Source of the DNA: Cribrihabitans marinus
Lineage (GTDB): Bacteria; Pseudomonadota; Alphaproteobacteria; Rhodobacterales; Rhodobacteraceae
Length of the DNA stretch: 64,000 nucleotides
Assembly (NCBI RefSeq): GCF_900109035.1
Contig: NZ_FNYD01000011.1
Location: 1-64,000 of the forward strand
Direction: 5' to 3'
The notes below the pieces were generated by a model, which saw nothing but the letters and a program-made list of their open reading frames with translations, was not told the DNA's origin and did not search any database. Shown here in pieces: positions 48,720 to 58,202 of this stretch. A program made the translations under genes and the position numbers. Numbering within the stretch: position 1 is the stretch's first letter; the number at the start of each line of letters is the position of its first letter.

Positions 48720-49179
48720 GCTCTTCGCCTATACCGACGGTGCCTGCTCCGGCAATCCCGGCCCCGGCGGCTGGGGCGTTCTGATGCAGGCCAAGGAGGG
48801 CGGCTCCGTCGTCAAGGAACGCACCCTGTGTGGCGGCGAGGCGCTGACCACCAACAACCGGATGGAGTTGCTGGCCGCGATCACCGCGCTCGAGACCCTG
48901 GTTCGCCCCTCGTCCATCACCATCGTCACCGACAGCGCCTATGTGAAGAACGGCGTCACCGGCTGGATCCACGGCTGGAAGCGCAACGGCTGGAAGACCG
49001 CCGGAAAGAAACCGGTGAAGAACGTCGAACTGTGGCAGAGGCTCGACGCGGCACGCCAACGCCATGACGTGACCTGGGAATGGGTCAAGGGCCATGCCGG
49101 CCACCCCGAGAACGAGCGCGCCGACGAATTGGCGCGCGAGGGCATGGCCCCCTTCAAACCGTCCAAGGCCAAGACATGA
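48712..49179 (+). CDS. rnhA: Ribonuclease HI
   Basis: The 155-residue enzyme removes RNA from RNA-DNA hybrids. Catalytic residues are visible: Asp9 in [16 protein letters not shown], Glu52 in [10 protein letters not shown], Asp74 in VTDSAYV, and His128 and Asp138 in [15 protein letters not shown]. The start at 48712 is taken over GTG at 48706. Confidence 0.96.
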   Translation: MPELFAYTDGACSGNPGPGGWGVLMQAKEGGSVVKERTLCGGEALTTNNRMELLAAITALETLVRPSSITIVTDSAYVKNGVTGWIHGWKRNGWKTAGKKPVKNVELWQRLDAARQRHDVTWEWVKGHAGHPENERADELAREGMAPFKPSKAKT

Positions 49180-49799
49180 CCATCCTGGCGCTGCTCGACT
49201 ACGGCTCGGTGCTGGTGTTTGCCCTGACCGGGGCGCTGGTCGCCAGCCGGGCGCAGCTGGATCTGGTGGGCTTTGCCTTCATCGCCTGCCTGACGGCGGT
49301 GGGCGGCGGCACCCTGCGCGACCTGCTGCTGGACCGCAACCCGGTGTTCTGGATGGGCGACAGCCGGTATATCCTGATCGCCACCGGCGCCGCCGTGCTG
49401 GTGTTCTTCACCGCGCATCTGGTCGAAAGCCGCTATCGCTGGCTGATCTGGCTGGACAGTTTCGCGCTGTCCATCGCGGTCGCCGCCGGAACCGGCGTGG
49501 CGCTCAGCTTCTACCAGTCGCCGGTGACCGTGGTGCTGATGGGCATGACGACCGGCTGCATGGGCGGGCTGATGCGCGATGTCGTCGTGGGCGAGGTGCC
49601 GCTGGTGCTGAAACAGGGCGAGCTTTATGTCACCTGCGCCTTTGCCGGGGCGACGGCGGCGGTGCTGGCGGATCGCGCCGGGCTGGACCAGCTGCCGACC
49701 CTCGCCCTCTGCGCCGGCATCTGCTGGGCGTTGCGGGCCGGGTCGCTGCTCTTCGGCTGGCGCCTGCCGGCCTACAAGAGCCGCCCGCCGCGCGTTTGA
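49176..49799 (+). CDS. TRIC-type cation channel (UPF0126) protein
   Basis: The 207-residue membrane protein has two inverted three-helix repeats. [20 protein letters not shown] and [19 protein letters not shown] form the first; [19 protein letters not shown] is the second glycine-rich repeat. Prokaryotic TRIC proteins are trimeric potassium-permeable channels. The start at 49176 overlaps the rnhA stop. Confidence 0.9.
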   Translation: MTILALLDYGSVLVFALTGALVASRAQLDLVGFAFIACLTAVGGGTLRDLLLDRNPVFWMGDSRYILIATGAAVLVFFTAHLVESRYRWLIWLDSFALSIAVAAGTGVALSFYQSPVTVVLMGMTTGCMGGLMRDVVVGEVPLVLKQGELYVTCAFAGATAAVLADRAGLDQLPTLALCAGICWALRAGSLLFGWRLPAYKSRPPRV

Positions 49800-49800
49800 C

Positions 49801-50040
49801 TCAGCGCCGACCGCGGTATTTCTGCCAGAGCCAGATCAGCAGCAGCGCGCCCAGAACGGCGCCCACGAATCCCGACAGCATGCCCATTACCGCGACCAAA
49901 GCGTTCAGGATGAAGCCGCCCACCAGCGCGCCGGCGATCCCGATCAGCATGGTCGTGGGGATATCGGCCTCGATCCGCATCAGCCTGGTCGCCAGGAATC
50001 CCGCCGCGGCGCCGACGACGATCAGGTAGATTACCAGCAT
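49801..50040 (-). CDS. GlsB/YeaQ/YmgE-type small membrane protein
   Basis: The 79-residue protein has three hydrophobic helices with glycine patterns (YLIVVGAAAGFLATRLM, IGIAGALVGGFIL). It resembles the transglycosylase-associated (GlsB) family linked to stress response. It is convergent with the TRIC gene, with a gap of a single base. Confidence 0.8.
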   Translation of the reverse strand: MLVIYLIVVGAAAGFLATRLMRIEADIPTTMLIGIAGALVGGFILNALVAVMGMLSGFVGAVLGALLLIWLWQKYRGRR

Positions 50041-50041
50041 T

Positions 50042-50278
50042 TCATTTCCTCCAGTGGAACGGCACGATGATCAGCGCCCCCACCGAGGACACGATGGCAT
50101 TCACCCCCGGAGAGCCGAAGCCGATCCCGAACATGATCCGCAGGAAATAGGCCAGAAACGCGCCGCCGATGCAAATGATGATGCTCTGCAGGTATCCGTT
50201 GCGGGTGAAGCCGGTCTTTTCCGAGGCATATCCGACGATCCCCGCGATCACCACCGTGCCCATCAATGTCGGGAACAT
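50042..50278 (-). CDS. Small membrane protein, related layout to its neighbour
   Basis: The 78-residue protein has three helices: MFPTLMGTVVIAGIVGYASE, then IIICIGGAFLAYFLRIMFGI, then NAIVSSVGALIIVPFHW. The layout resembles the GlsB-type protein next to it, which starts just after its stop. It probably arose from the same family. It is transcribed after fmt. Function unknown. Confidence 0.75.
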   Translation of the reverse strand: MFPTLMGTVVIAGIVGYASEKTGFTRNGYLQSIIICIGGAFLAYFLRIMFGIGFGSPGVNAIVSSVGALIIVPFHWRK

Positions 50279-50289
50279 CGCTTCTCTCC

Positions 50290-51201
50290 TCACTCCACCC
50301 GGGCCGGCGGCGACCAGCCGCGCAGCACCTCGCCCACGGGTGCGGGCCGCTTGCCCTCCCGCTGCAGCTCCAGCACCGACACCGCGCCATCGGCGGTGCC
50401 GATGCGCAATTCGTCCTCGGTCACACCGACCGCGCCGGGATCGGGATCCGCCGCCGTCGCAGGAGCCGCCCGAAGCAGCTTGAGCCGTTCGCCACCCAGC
50501 ATCACCCAGGCGCCGGGAAAGGGCGAGAGCCCGTTTATTCGCCGCACGATCCGCGCCGTGGTGTCGGTCCAGTCCAGCCGCGCCTCGGCCTTGTCGATCT
50601 TTGCGGCATAGGTCACGCCGGAGTCGGGTTGCGCCTCGGGGCGCAGCTCGTCCAACCGGTCGAGCGCGGCGACGATCAGGCCGGCCCCCATCCGCGCCAG
50701 CCGGTCATGCAGGTCCCCGGTGGTCTCGGTCGCGCCGACCGGCGTGGCCTCGCGCAGCAACACCGGGCCGGTGTCCAGCCCCGCCTCCATCTGCATGATG
50801 CAGATGCCGGTCTCGGCGTCGCCCTCCATCACCGCCCGGTGGATCGGCGCCGCCCCGCGCCAGCGTGGCAACAGGCTGGCATGGATGTTCAGGCAACCGT
50901 AGCGCGGCGCGTCCAGCACCGGTTGCGGCAGGATCAGCCCATAGGCCACCACCACCGCCACATCGGCCTCAAGCGCGGCAAAACCGGCCTGCGCTTCGGC
51001 GGGCTTCAAAGACACCGGGTGGCGCACCTCCAGACCCAGCGCCTCGGCGCGGGCCTGCACCGGGCTGGGCCGGTCCTTCTTGCCGCGGCCCGCCGGGCGG
51101 GGCGGCTGGCAATAGACCGCCACGACCTCGTGCCCGGCAGCAACCAGCGCCTCCAGCACCGGCACCGAGAAATCCGGCGTTCCCATGAAGATCACGCGCA
51201 T
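50290..51201 (-). CDS. fmt: Methionyl-tRNA formyltransferase
   Basis: The 303-residue enzyme formylates initiator Met-t[23 protein letters not shown] opens it, and [20 protein letters not shown] contains the catalytic Asn-His region. The C-terminal domain carries [12 protein letters not shown]. It is downstream of two deformylase-type genes, the usual def-fmt pairing. Confidence 0.97.
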   Translation of the reverse strand: MRVIFMGTPDFSVPVLEALVAAGHEVVAVYCQPPRPAGRGKKDRPSPVQARAEALGLEVRHPVSLKPAEAQAGFAALEADVAVVVAYGLILPQPVLDAPRYGCLNIHASLLPRWRGAAPIHRAVMEGDAETGICIMQMEAGLDTGPVLLREATPVGATETTGDLHDRLARMGAGLIVAALDRLDELRPEAQPDSGVTYAAKIDKAEARLDWTDTTARIVRRINGLSPFPGAWVMLGGERLKLLRAAPATAADPDPGAVGVTEDELRIGTADGAVSVLELQREGKRPAPVGEVLRGWSPPARVE

Positions 51202-51223
51202 GCCGCCTCCGTAGGATGGGGTT

Positions 51224-51718
51224 TCACCCCATCTTCCTCGCCTTGCGCAACAGCATGTCGCGCTTCACCTTGCTCAGCCGGTCGAAATACATGCGCCCGT
51301 CCAGATGGTCGATCTGGTGCTGCACGCAGGTCGCCTCGATGCCGACGAAATCGCGGCGGTCCACCATGCCCCGGTCGTTGAGAAACCGCACCGTGACCGC
51401 GCGCGGGCGCTTGAGCTTGGCCGATACCCCCGGCAGATTCGGACTGGCCTCCTCGTGCTCGCGCAGCTCGACCGAAGCATGCAGGATCTCGGGATTGGCC
51501 AAACGCACCGCGCGTCCGCGCTCGGTGGACCCGTCGACCACCGCCAGGCGCAGCATCACACCGATCTGCGGCGCCGCCAGGCCAACACCGGGCATCGCCT
51601 CCATCGTGTCGATCATGTCGTCCCAGATACCGCGGATCTCGTCGGTGATCTCATCCACCGGATCTGCCGCCACGCGCAGCCGCCTGTCCGGCCAGGGCAG
51701 GCAGGGCCGCACGCTCAT
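51224..51718 (-). CDS. Peptide deformylase-like protein, catalytic residues replaced
   Basis: The 164-residue PDF paralogue has motif 1 intact ([10 protein letters not shown], 44-53). Motif 2 EGCLS has become EASPN, so the metal-ligand Cys is Ser92. Motif 3 HEIDH has become HQIDH (His134, Gln135, His138), losing the catalytic Glu. It is therefore probably not an active deformylase and may be regulatory or bind formyl-peptides. Its ATG overlaps the def stop by 4 bp, and fmt follows. Confidence 0.9.
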   Translation of the reverse strand: MSVRPCLPWPDRRLRVAADPVDEITDEIRGIWDDMIDTMEAMPGVGLAAPQIGVMLRLAVVDGSTERGRAVRLANPEILHASVELREHEEASPNLPGVSAKLKRPRAVTVRFLNDRGMVDRRDFVGIEATCVQHQIDHLDGRMYFDRLSKVKRDMLLRKARKMG

Positions 51719-52233
51719 GCGCGCGCCAGCTCGCGCTTGAGCTTGACCATCTTGCGGGTGATCATCTGGCGCTTGAGCGGTTTGAGGTAGTCGATGAAGA
51801 GCTTGCCGTTCAGGTGGTCGATCTCGTGCTGCACGCAGGTCGCCCAGAGCCCGTCAAAAGTCTCTTGCCGGGGATTTCCGTCGCGGTCCATCCATTCGAC
51901 ATCGACCACCCTGGGCCGCGTCACCTCGGCATATTGCTCGGGGATCGACAGGCAGCCCTCCTCATAGACATTGGTCTCGTCCGAGGCCGCCACTACCTGC
52001 GGGTTGAACATCACCAGCGGCCGCGGCGCCTCGCCCTCTTCCTTGATGCAGTCCAGCACGATCAGCCGGTCCAGCACCCCGACCTGCGGCGCGGCCAGGC
52101 CGATGCCGGGCGCGTCATACATTGTCTCCAGCATGTCGTCGGCCAGCTGCCGCAGATCGTCGGTGACATCGGCCACCGGCGCGCACAGCTTTTTCAGCCG
52201 CGGGTCGGGATGGATCAGGATCGAGCGTTTCAT
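51715..52233 (-). CDS. def: Peptide deformylase
   Basis: The 172-residue metalloenzyme removes N-formyl groups from new proteins. All three motifs are intact: GIGLAAPQVG (43-52), EEGCLSIP with Cys94, and CVQHEIDHLNG with His136, Glu137 and His140. It is the first gene of def-def-like-fmt. Confidence 0.97.
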   Translation of the reverse strand: MKRSILIHPDPRLKKLCAPVADVTDDLRQLADDMLETMYDAPGIGLAAPQVGVLDRLIVLDCIKEEGEAPRPLVMFNPQVVAASDETNVYEEGCLSIPEQYAEVTRPRVVDVEWMDRDGNPRQETFDGLWATCVQHEIDHLNGKLFIDYLKPLKRQMITRKMVKLKRELARA

Positions 52234-52333
52234 GGACCCGATTTAGGCGATCGGCCGCCGCACCGCAACGCCCCCTTGCACCCGTCGATCAACGGTTTAG
52301 CGTATGCGCGACCTGCGCAGACCGGAGACCTGC

Positions 52334-53506
52334 ATGACTTTCGACGACCTGATCGACCGCCGCGGCACACACAGTTCCAAATGGGACAAGATGGAGCACC
52401 TCTTCGGCGTCTCGGCCGAGGACGGGCTGGCGATGTGGACGGCCGATTCCGATTATGCCACCGCACCCTGCGTCATCCGCGCGGTGCGCGATGCGGCCGA
52501 TCGAGGCGTGTTCGGGTATTCCTGGGAATATCCCGAATACAAGCAGGCCATCGCCTGGTGGATGGCCAACCGCCACGACTGGCGGATCGAGACCGACTGG
52601 ATCCTGACCTCGCAAGGGCTGGGCAATGCCATCGCGCTCTGCCTCGATGTCTGGACCCGGCCGGGGGATGGGGTGGTGATCTTCTCGCCGGTCTATCACG
52701 AATTCGCGCACAAGATCGGCAAGTCGGGGCGGCGCGTGGTGGAATGCCCGCTGGCGCGCGATGGCGACAGCTATGCGCTCGACCTCGACGACGCGCAGGC
52801 GCGGCTGGACGGGTCCGAGACAATGCTGATCTGGTGTTCGCCGCAAAACCCGTCGGGCCGGATCTGGACCGAGGCCGAACTGCGCGCCGTGGCCGGTTTC
52901 GCCCGGCGCAACGACCTGAAGCTGGTCTCGGACGAGATCCATCACGACCTGGTCTATCCCGGCAACAGGTTCGTGCCGATGGACGTGGCCGCGCCCGAGC
53001 ACCGCGACCGCAGCATCACGCTCACCGCGGCGTCCAAGACCTTCAACATCGCCGGTCAGCGCACCGGAAACATGATCATCCCCGACCGCGATCTGCGCAC
53101 CGACATGTATCAGCGGCTCAACACGCTGGACTATGCGCCCGCCGGGCTGGGCGTGGACATGATCACCGCGGCCTATTCGCCTGACGGCGCCGAATGGGTG
53201 GACGCGCAGGTGGCGCATCTCGATGGCAACCGGCAGGCGCTGGATGCCGCGCTCAACGCGATTCCCGGCGTGTGGTCGATGCCGTTGCAGGCGACCTATC
53301 TGGCCTGGGTGGATTTCTCGGGCACCGGCATGACACAGGACGAGATTGCCGCCCGAATCCGCGACGACGCCCGCATCGCGGTCTCGCCGGGGCCGAGCTT
53401 CGGCAGCCCCGGGGCGCTGTTCCAGCGGATCAATTTCGCCACGTCCCGCGCCCGAGTCGAAGAGGCCGGCGCGCGGCTTCAGGCCGCCTTTGCCGACCTG
53501 CAATAG
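52334..53506 (+). CDS. PatB/MalY-type C-S lyase (cystathionine beta-lyase-like)
   Basis: The 390-residue class I/II PLP enzyme begins with DRRGTHSSKWDKMEHLFG, a PatB hallmark. WCSPQNPSGRIWT is present, and the PLP Lys235 lies in TAASKTFNIAGQRTGNMI. It cleaves cysteine-S-conjugates or cystathionine. The start at 52334 drops an unconserved leader. It is divergent from def. Confidence 0.92.
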   Translation: MTFDDLIDRRGTHSSKWDKMEHLFGVSAEDGLAMWTADSDYATAPCVIRAVRDAADRGVFGYSWEYPEYKQAIAWWMANRHDWRIETDWILTSQGLGNAIALCLDVWTRPGDGVVIFSPVYHEFAHKIGKSGRRVVECPLARDGDSYALDLDDAQARLDGSETMLIWCSPQNPSGRIWTEAELRAVAGFARRNDLKLVSDEIHHDLVYPGNRFVPMDVAAPEHRDRSITLTAASKTFNIAGQRTGNMIIPDRDLRTDMYQRLNTLDYAPAGLGVDMITAAYSPDGAEWVDAQVAHLDGNRQALDAALNAIPGVWSMPLQATYLAWVDFSGTGMTQDEIAARIRDDARIAVSPGPSFGSPGALFQRINFATSRARVEEAGARLQAAFADLQ

Positions 53507-53518
53507 AGGGGCAATCGA

Positions 53519-53872
53519 TCAGTCGCCAGGCCCCAGCAGGGCGATCGGCGCGTCGGGGTCGCGGTAGAAATCCAGCGGAGCCTTGTCGGTGGCGGCGGTG
53601 TTGCGCTTGAATTCATAGCACATCTCGCCGGCATCCTCCTCGGCGGCGACGATCAGGCATTGATAGAGATGGTTCGCCCCGTCAAAGAGATCGACCAGAC
53701 CGCGCAGCCGCGGCACCGATCCCGCCTCGACGGAAAATCCGTTCCGCCACAGACGCAGAACCGGGTAATGCGCCTCATCCATCTCGACCCGCAGGCGGCT
53801 GATCTTCTTCAGCCCCGCGATCCGCGCCGCATCCAGGCCCTCGCGGACCTCCTTCGAAACATAGGTACTCAT
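53519..53872 (-). CDS. Conserved hypothetical protein
   Basis: This 117-residue soluble protein, MSTYVSKEVREGLDAARIAG, has the pattern RLWRNGFSVEAGSVPRLRGL, with a final segment ending IALLGPGD. I do not recognise the domain. It looks like a small soluble protein widespread in Rhodobacteraceae. The start at 53872 follows a GGGGGAGAT ribosome site. Confidence 0.75.
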   Translation of the reverse strand: MSTYVSKEVREGLDAARIAGLKKISRLRVEMDEAHYPVLRLWRNGFSVEAGSVPRLRGLVDLFDGANHLYQCLIVAAEEDAGEMCYEFKRNTAATDKAPLDFYRDPDAPIALLGPGD

Positions 53873-54071
53873 TACGTATCTCCCCCAGGAAACCGATTCC
53901 CAGTTTGTTGTTGTGGCGAAATAAATCAAGGTTTTCCCGCGATGGCGCACGACAGGTTCACGCCCCTATTCCCTGCAGTGTGCAGAAGCGCAGACCAGTT
54001 GCGCGGCCGCCACGCTGGGCGCCGGGCCGCCCGTCGCCTAGATTGAAAGAGGACGCGACAAGGAGGACGCA

Positions 54072-55061
54072 ATGGGATTGCTCATCGACGGCACCTGGCA
54101 CGACAAATGGTATGACACCGCCTCCACCGGCGGCGCGTTCAAGCGCTCCGAGGCGGGATACCGGAACTGGATCACCGCCGACGGCGCGCCCGGGCCCAGC
54201 GGCGAGGGCGGGTTCGCGGCGGAAGCCGACCGCTACCACCTCTATGTCAGCCTCGCCTGCCCCTGGGCGCATCGCACACTTATCTTCCGGCAGATCAAGG
54301 GTTTGGCTAATCTCATCTCGGTCTCCGTCGTGCATCCCGACATGCTGGACGAGGGCTGGACCTTCGAGACGGACCACTCCGGCGCAACCGGCGACACGCT
54401 TTATGGGCTGGACCGGCTGCACCGGATCTATACCAGGGTCGACCCGTCCTATACCGGCCGCGTCACCGTGCCGGTCCTGTGGGACAAGAGCCGCGAAACC
54501 ATCGTCTCCAACGAAAGCTCCGAGATCATCCGGATGTTCAACTCGGCCTTCGACGGGTTGACCGGGAATACCGAAGACTACTGGCCCGAGGCGCTGCGGG
54601 ACGGGATCGAGGAGGTCAACGCCCGGGTCTACGACACCGTCAACAATGGCGTCTACAAGAGCGGATTTGCCACGACGCAAGAGGCCTATGACGCCGCGGT
54701 GGGGCCACTGTTCGACAGTCTCGACTGGCTCGAGGCGCGGCTGTCCGACAACCGCTATCTGATGGGCGACCGGATCACCGAGGCCGACTGGCGGCTCTTT
54801 ACCACGCTGATCCGCTTCGATCCGGTCTATCACCTGCATTTCAAGTGCAACCGGCGCCGTCTGATCGACTATCCCAACCTCTGGGCCTACACCCGCGAGC
54901 TCTATCAATGGCCCGGCGTCGCGCAGACGGTGAATTTCGACCATATCGTGCGCCACTATCACTACAGCCACGAGTCCATCAATCCGCACCGGATCATCCC
55001 GATCAACCCGGTCCTGGACCACGACGCGCCGCATGGGCGGGATCAGCGCGGCAAGGCGTAG
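54072..55061 (+). CDS. Glutathionyl-hydroquinone reductase (xi-class GST)
   Basis: The 329-residue thioredoxin-fold protein reduces glutathionyl-hydroquinones. The catalytic Cys63 lies in SLACPWAHRTLIFRQIKGL. The C-terminal helical domain includes YLMGDRITEADWRLFTTLIR and YTRELYQWPGVAQTV, as in YqjG/ECM4 proteins. Its 3' end overlaps the receiver gene by 19 bp on the opposite strand. Confidence 0.93.
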   Translation: MGLLIDGTWHDKWYDTASTGGAFKRSEAGYRNWITADGAPGPSGEGGFAAEADRYHLYVSLACPWAHRTLIFRQIKGLANLISVSVVHPDMLDEGWTFETDHSGATGDTLYGLDRLHRIYTRVDPSYTGRVTVPVLWDKSRETIVSNESSEIIRMFNSAFDGLTGNTEDYWPEALRDGIEEVNARVYDTVNNGVYKSGFATTQEAYDAAVGPLFDSLDWLEARLSDNRYLMGDRITEADWRLFTTLIRFDPVYHLHFKCNRRRLIDYPNLWAYTRELYQWPGVAQTVNFDHIVRHYHYSHESINPHRIIPINPVLDHDAPHGRDQRGKA

Positions 55062-55405
55062 TGTTCGACCATCGCCGCCAGGTCCTCGGGCGGCGTGCCG
55101 CTGGGCAGATAGGCGCAGGCGTTCGGACTATGCGCGAAGATCGAGCCGTCCGAGAAGAAGCTGGTATTGGTGACGAAGATCACCCGCGCCTCGGGGCGGC
55201 GGTAGCTGGCGAAATCTGCCACCGCCAGCGCGCTGCCGTATTCGAGGACGAGGTCCAGAACGATGATGTCGAAGCTTTCGCCGTAGAGCGACAGGATCGC
55301 GCCCTCCTGCGAGCTTGCGCGCTCAACTTCCGCGCCCTGCCGCTCCAGGTGGCGCTGCCACAGCAGGCCCAGGTCCGGATTGCTTTCAACGATCAGAACT
55401 CTCAT
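55043..55405 (-). CDS. Stand-alone receiver-domain protein, degenerate
   Basis: The 120-residue REC domain starts MRVLIVESNPDLGLLWQRHL. The phospho-acceptor Asp51 is present (IIVLDLVLE), and Thr79 lies in IFVTNT. The usual acidic pair is reduced to Glu7 alone, with Ser8 in place of the second acid. The switch Lys is absent: the conserved KP-like position reads YLPSG. It may signal without normal phosphorylation control. No kinase is nearby. Confidence 0.8.
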   Translation of the reverse strand: MRVLIVESNPDLGLLWQRHLERQGAEVERASSQEGAILSLYGESFDIIVLDLVLEYGSALAVADFASYRRPEARVIFVTNTSFFSDGSIFAHSPNACAYLPSGTPPEDLAAMVEHYALPR

Positions 55406-55587
55406 CTCAGACTGCCGGCCATGCGCGAAAGACGCTGAAAGTCATGCCGCTCCCTTGATCCGGTCTCGGCCGATTTGCTTAACAAACCCTTAACGGCTTC
55501 GGCCCTTGGCGGGATTCCGTCACCGGCGCTTGTGCGTCCGGCAGAAATCCGCTTGAAAGACCCTCGGGAGTTGAAAGGCGCAGCGCG

Positions 55588-55653
55588 ATGACGATCCACG
55601 CGGGACATATGGTCGGGGGACAGGCCGGACTGGGTGCGGAGACGCCCGGGTGA
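55588..55653 (+). CDS. Possible 21-codon leader ORF coupled to cbiB
   Basis: A 21-residue frame ([21 protein letters not shown]) ends in TGA overlapping the GTG start of cbiB (GGGTGA). AAGG lies 9 bases before its ATG. It may couple or gate cbiB translation, or it may be a chance frame. No cobalamin riboswitch was recognised in the 244 bases between the receiver gene and cbiB. Confidence 0.3.
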   Translation: MTIHAGHMVGGQAGLGAETPG

Positions 55654-56567
55654 CGGCGTTCGTCCTGGCCTGCGCGATGCTGCTGGATGCGATGCTGGGC
55701 GAGCCCGACTGGCTGTGGTCGCGCCTGCGCCACCCGGCGGTCCTGATGGGCGATTGCGTGCGCTGGCTGGACATGCGGCTGAACCGCGGCCGGCACCGCC
55801 GCCTTCGCGGAATTGTCGCGGTGGCCGCGCTGGGCTCGGGTGCACTGGCGCTTGGTGGCCTGCTGTCGATGCTGGGCCCCGTGGCCGAGATCCTGGCCTG
55901 CGCCATCCTGCTCGCCCAGCGCTCGCTTGTCGGCCACGTGACCGAGGTGGCCGATGCCCTGCGCCTGTCCCTGCCCGAAGCGCGGCGCATGGTGGCGCGT
56001 ATCGTCACCCGCGACACCGCCGATATGGACGGCCCGCGCGTCGCCCGCTCGGCCATCGAAAGCGCCGCCGAAAACCTCAGCGACGGGGTGATCGCGCCGG
56101 CCTTCTGGTTCCTTGTCGGCGGGCTGCCGGGGCTGCTGTTCTACAAGGCGATCAACACAGCCGACAGCATGATCGGCTATCTGAACGACCGCTATGCCCG
56201 GTTCGGCTGGGCGGCGGCACGGCTCGACGATCTGCTCAACCTGGTGCCCGCCCGGCTGACCTGTATCCTGCTGATGGCCGTCTCGGGGCGCTGGGCGGAC
56301 TGGCGCGGCATTGTCGAGGACGCCCAGCGCCACGTCTCGCCCAATGCCGGGTGGCCCGAGGCGGCGATGGCGCGCGCGCTGAATATCGCGCTGGCCGGAC
56401 CGCGCAGCTATCACGGCCGCATCCGCCACCTGGCCTGGGTCAACGAGGACGCCCGCAAGGATATCGGCGCACGCGAGATCGAACGGGCCGCCACCCTGCT
56501 CTGGCAGGTCTGGTCGCTGGCACTGGGGCTGGTCATGTTGGGGCTGGCAGTCGCGCTGGTGTTCTGA
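55650..56567 (+). CDS. cbiB: Adenosylcobinamide-phosphate synthase
   Basis: The 305-residue membrane protein attaches aminopropanol (phosphate) to adenosylcobyric acid. [40 protein letters not shown] and [20 protein letters not shown] are CbiB/CobD signatures. GTG start at 55650. It fits with the cobalamin adenosyltransferase elsewhere in the window: the organism makes or salvages B12. Confidence 0.94.
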   Translation: MTAFVLACAMLLDAMLGEPDWLWSRLRHPAVLMGDCVRWLDMRLNRGRHRRLRGIVAVAALGSGALALGGLLSMLGPVAEILACAILLAQRSLVGHVTEVADALRLSLPEARRMVARIVTRDTADMDGPRVARSAIESAAENLSDGVIAPAFWFLVGGLPGLLFYKAINTADSMIGYLNDRYARFGWAAARLDDLLNLVPARLTCILLMAVSGRWADWRGIVEDAQRHVSPNAGWPEAAMARALNIALAGPRSYHGRIRHLAWVNEDARKDIGAREIERAATLLWQVWSLALGLVMLGLAVALVF

Positions 56568-56580
56568 CATGGGTGAGGGC

Positions 56581-57762
56581 ATGAAACAGATCGCACGCCG
56601 CCTCCTGCCCGCCTGTCTTGCCCTGACCCTCACCGGTCCCGCCCTGGCCCAGTGCGGCGGCGGGTTTTCCGAGTTTGTCGCCGGCCTGAAATCCGAGGCG
56701 CGGGAAAGGGGCTTCGACGCCGCCACCATCGACGGGTTCTTCCGCGGCGTCCGGCAGGATCCCAAGGTGCTGCGCGCCGACCGGGCCCAGGGTGTGTTCC
56801 AGAAACCGTTCATCGATTTCTCGCGCCACCTGATCTCGCAGAACCGGATCGACAAGGGCCGCGCGATGGCGCGCAAATACGCAGCCGTCTTCGACCGGAT
56901 CGAGGCAGAATACGGCGTCTCGCGCGGGGTGCTGCTGGCCTTCTGGGCGTTCGAGACCGACTACGGCGGCTTCCAGGGCGATTTCAACACCCGCGATGCG
57001 CTGGTCACGCTGGCGCATGACTGCCGGCGGCCCGAACTGTTCCGCCCGCAGATCTTCTCGGCGCTCAAGCTCCACCAGCAGGGCGATTTCGATCCCGCCC
57101 GCACCACCGGCGCCTGGGCGGGCGAGATCGGGATGGTGCAGATGCTGCCCAGCGACATCCTGGAAAACGGCGTCGATGCCGATGGCGACGGCAAGGTGTC
57201 GCTCAAGACCTCGGCTCCGGATGCGCTGGTGTCGGGCGGCAAGATGCTGTCGCATCTGGGCTGGCGGCCCGGGACGCCCTGGCTGCAGGAGGTCGTGGTG
57301 CCCGACGATATGGACTGGTCGCGCACCGGCACGGAGCATGCCGCCAGCGTCGCGGACTGGTCGGCGATGGGTGTGCGGGCGCGCAATGGCGATCTGGCCG
57401 ATCCCGCGCTGCAGGCGTCGATCCTGCTGCCCCAGGGGCGCAAGGGACCGGCGTTCATCGCCTATCCCAATTTCAACGTCTTCTTCGAGTGGAACCAGAG
57501 TTTCACCTATGTCCTGACCGCCGCCTATTTCGCCACCCGGCTGGAGGGCGCGCCGGTCTATGACGCGGGCAATCCCGAGCCGGGCCTGTCCGGGGACCAG
57601 CTGAAGAACCTGCAACGCGAGCTGCAGGCGCGCGGCCATGACGTGGGCGAGATCGACGGCATCCTGGGCGCCGGCACCCGCGCGGCGGTACAGGCCGAAC
57701 AGGCCCGACTGGGCTTGCCGGCGGATGCCTGGCCCACGGCAGAACTGCTGAACCGGCTTTAG
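56581..57762 (+). CDS. MltB-like lytic transglycosylase with peptidoglycan-binding domain
   Basis: The 393-residue protein has a signal peptide (MKQIARRLLPACLALTLTGP, cleaved after ALA). Its GH103 domain has the catalytic Glu125 in FWAFETDYGGFQGDF, followed by GEIGMVQMLPSDIL. A C-terminal PG_binding_1 domain spans about 330-390 (LQARGHDVGEIDGILGAGTR). It cuts peptidoglycan in the periplasm. The start at 56581 suits the signal peptide; ATG 56569 is the alternative. Confidence 0.92.
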   Translation: MKQIARRLLPACLALTLTGPALAQCGGGFSEFVAGLKSEARERGFDAATIDGFFRGVRQDPKVLRADRAQGVFQKPFIDFSRHLISQNRIDKGRAMARKYAAVFDRIEAEYGVSRGVLLAFWAFETDYGGFQGDFNTRDALVTLAHDCRRPELFRPQIFSALKLHQQGDFDPARTTGAWAGEIGMVQMLPSDILENGVDADGDGKVSLKTSAPDALVSGGKMLSHLGWRPGTPWLQEVVVPDDMDWSRTGTEHAASVADWSAMGVRARNGDLADPALQASILLPQGRKGPAFIAYPNFNVFFEWNQSFTYVLTAAYFATRLEGAPVYDAGNPEPGLSGDQLKNLQRELQARGHDVGEIDGILGAGTRAAVQAEQARLGLPADAWPTAELLNRL

Positions 57763-57777
57763 AGTATCGCCCAGGCC

Positions 57778-58140
57778 TCACTGGGGCCGCACGGGAAACC
57801 TCCGGCCTTCCTCGTCGATCAGGATCAGCCGGTCACCGCTGTGGACGTAGAGGTCGCAGCGGCTGAACCCGTTGCGGAAGGCGGTGCAGATGCTGCCCTC
57901 CTCGGTGATCCGGTAGGTTCCAAATGCGGTGCCGCCGCCATTGGCCTCGGAGAAGGTATAGGAATAGGCGCCGCCCGCGGAATACTTGGACCGTCCGTCG
58001 TCATAGAAGGTCAGCGTGCGGCCGGCCAGCGCCCGCAGCTCGCCCTGGCTGAGCGGCACGTCGCCGTCACGCAGGTCCCACTCGGCGGCCGGGGCGGGCA
58101 TGGCGGCAAGGCAGGCAATCAGGAAAATCGGGAATTTCAT
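57778..58140 (-). CDS. Exported hypothetical protein
   Basis: The 120-residue protein has a signal peptide (MKFPIFLIACLAAMPAPAAE). The mature region reads SQGELRALAGRTLTFYDDGR and ends GDRLILIDEEGRRFPVRPQ. It appears to be a small beta-rich periplasmic protein seen in Rhodobacterales. Two cysteines in CTAFRNGFSRC could form a disulfide. Function unknown. Confidence 0.75.
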   Translation of the reverse strand: MKFPIFLIACLAAMPAPAAEWDLRDGDVPLSQGELRALAGRTLTFYDDGRSKYSAGGAYSYTFSEANGGGTAFGTYRITEEGSICTAFRNGFSRCDLYVHSGDRLILIDEEGRRFPVRPQ

Positions 58141-58202
58141 AGCGCCATCATGACGCCGCGCGGCCGCAATCGGGAATCACGATGGGGTGAGCCGCGTCGC
58201 GG

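Noticed and set aside
55406-55649. Cobalamin riboswitch before cbiB
   Set aside because: I looked for a B12-box-like segment and the usual paired stems and did not find them.
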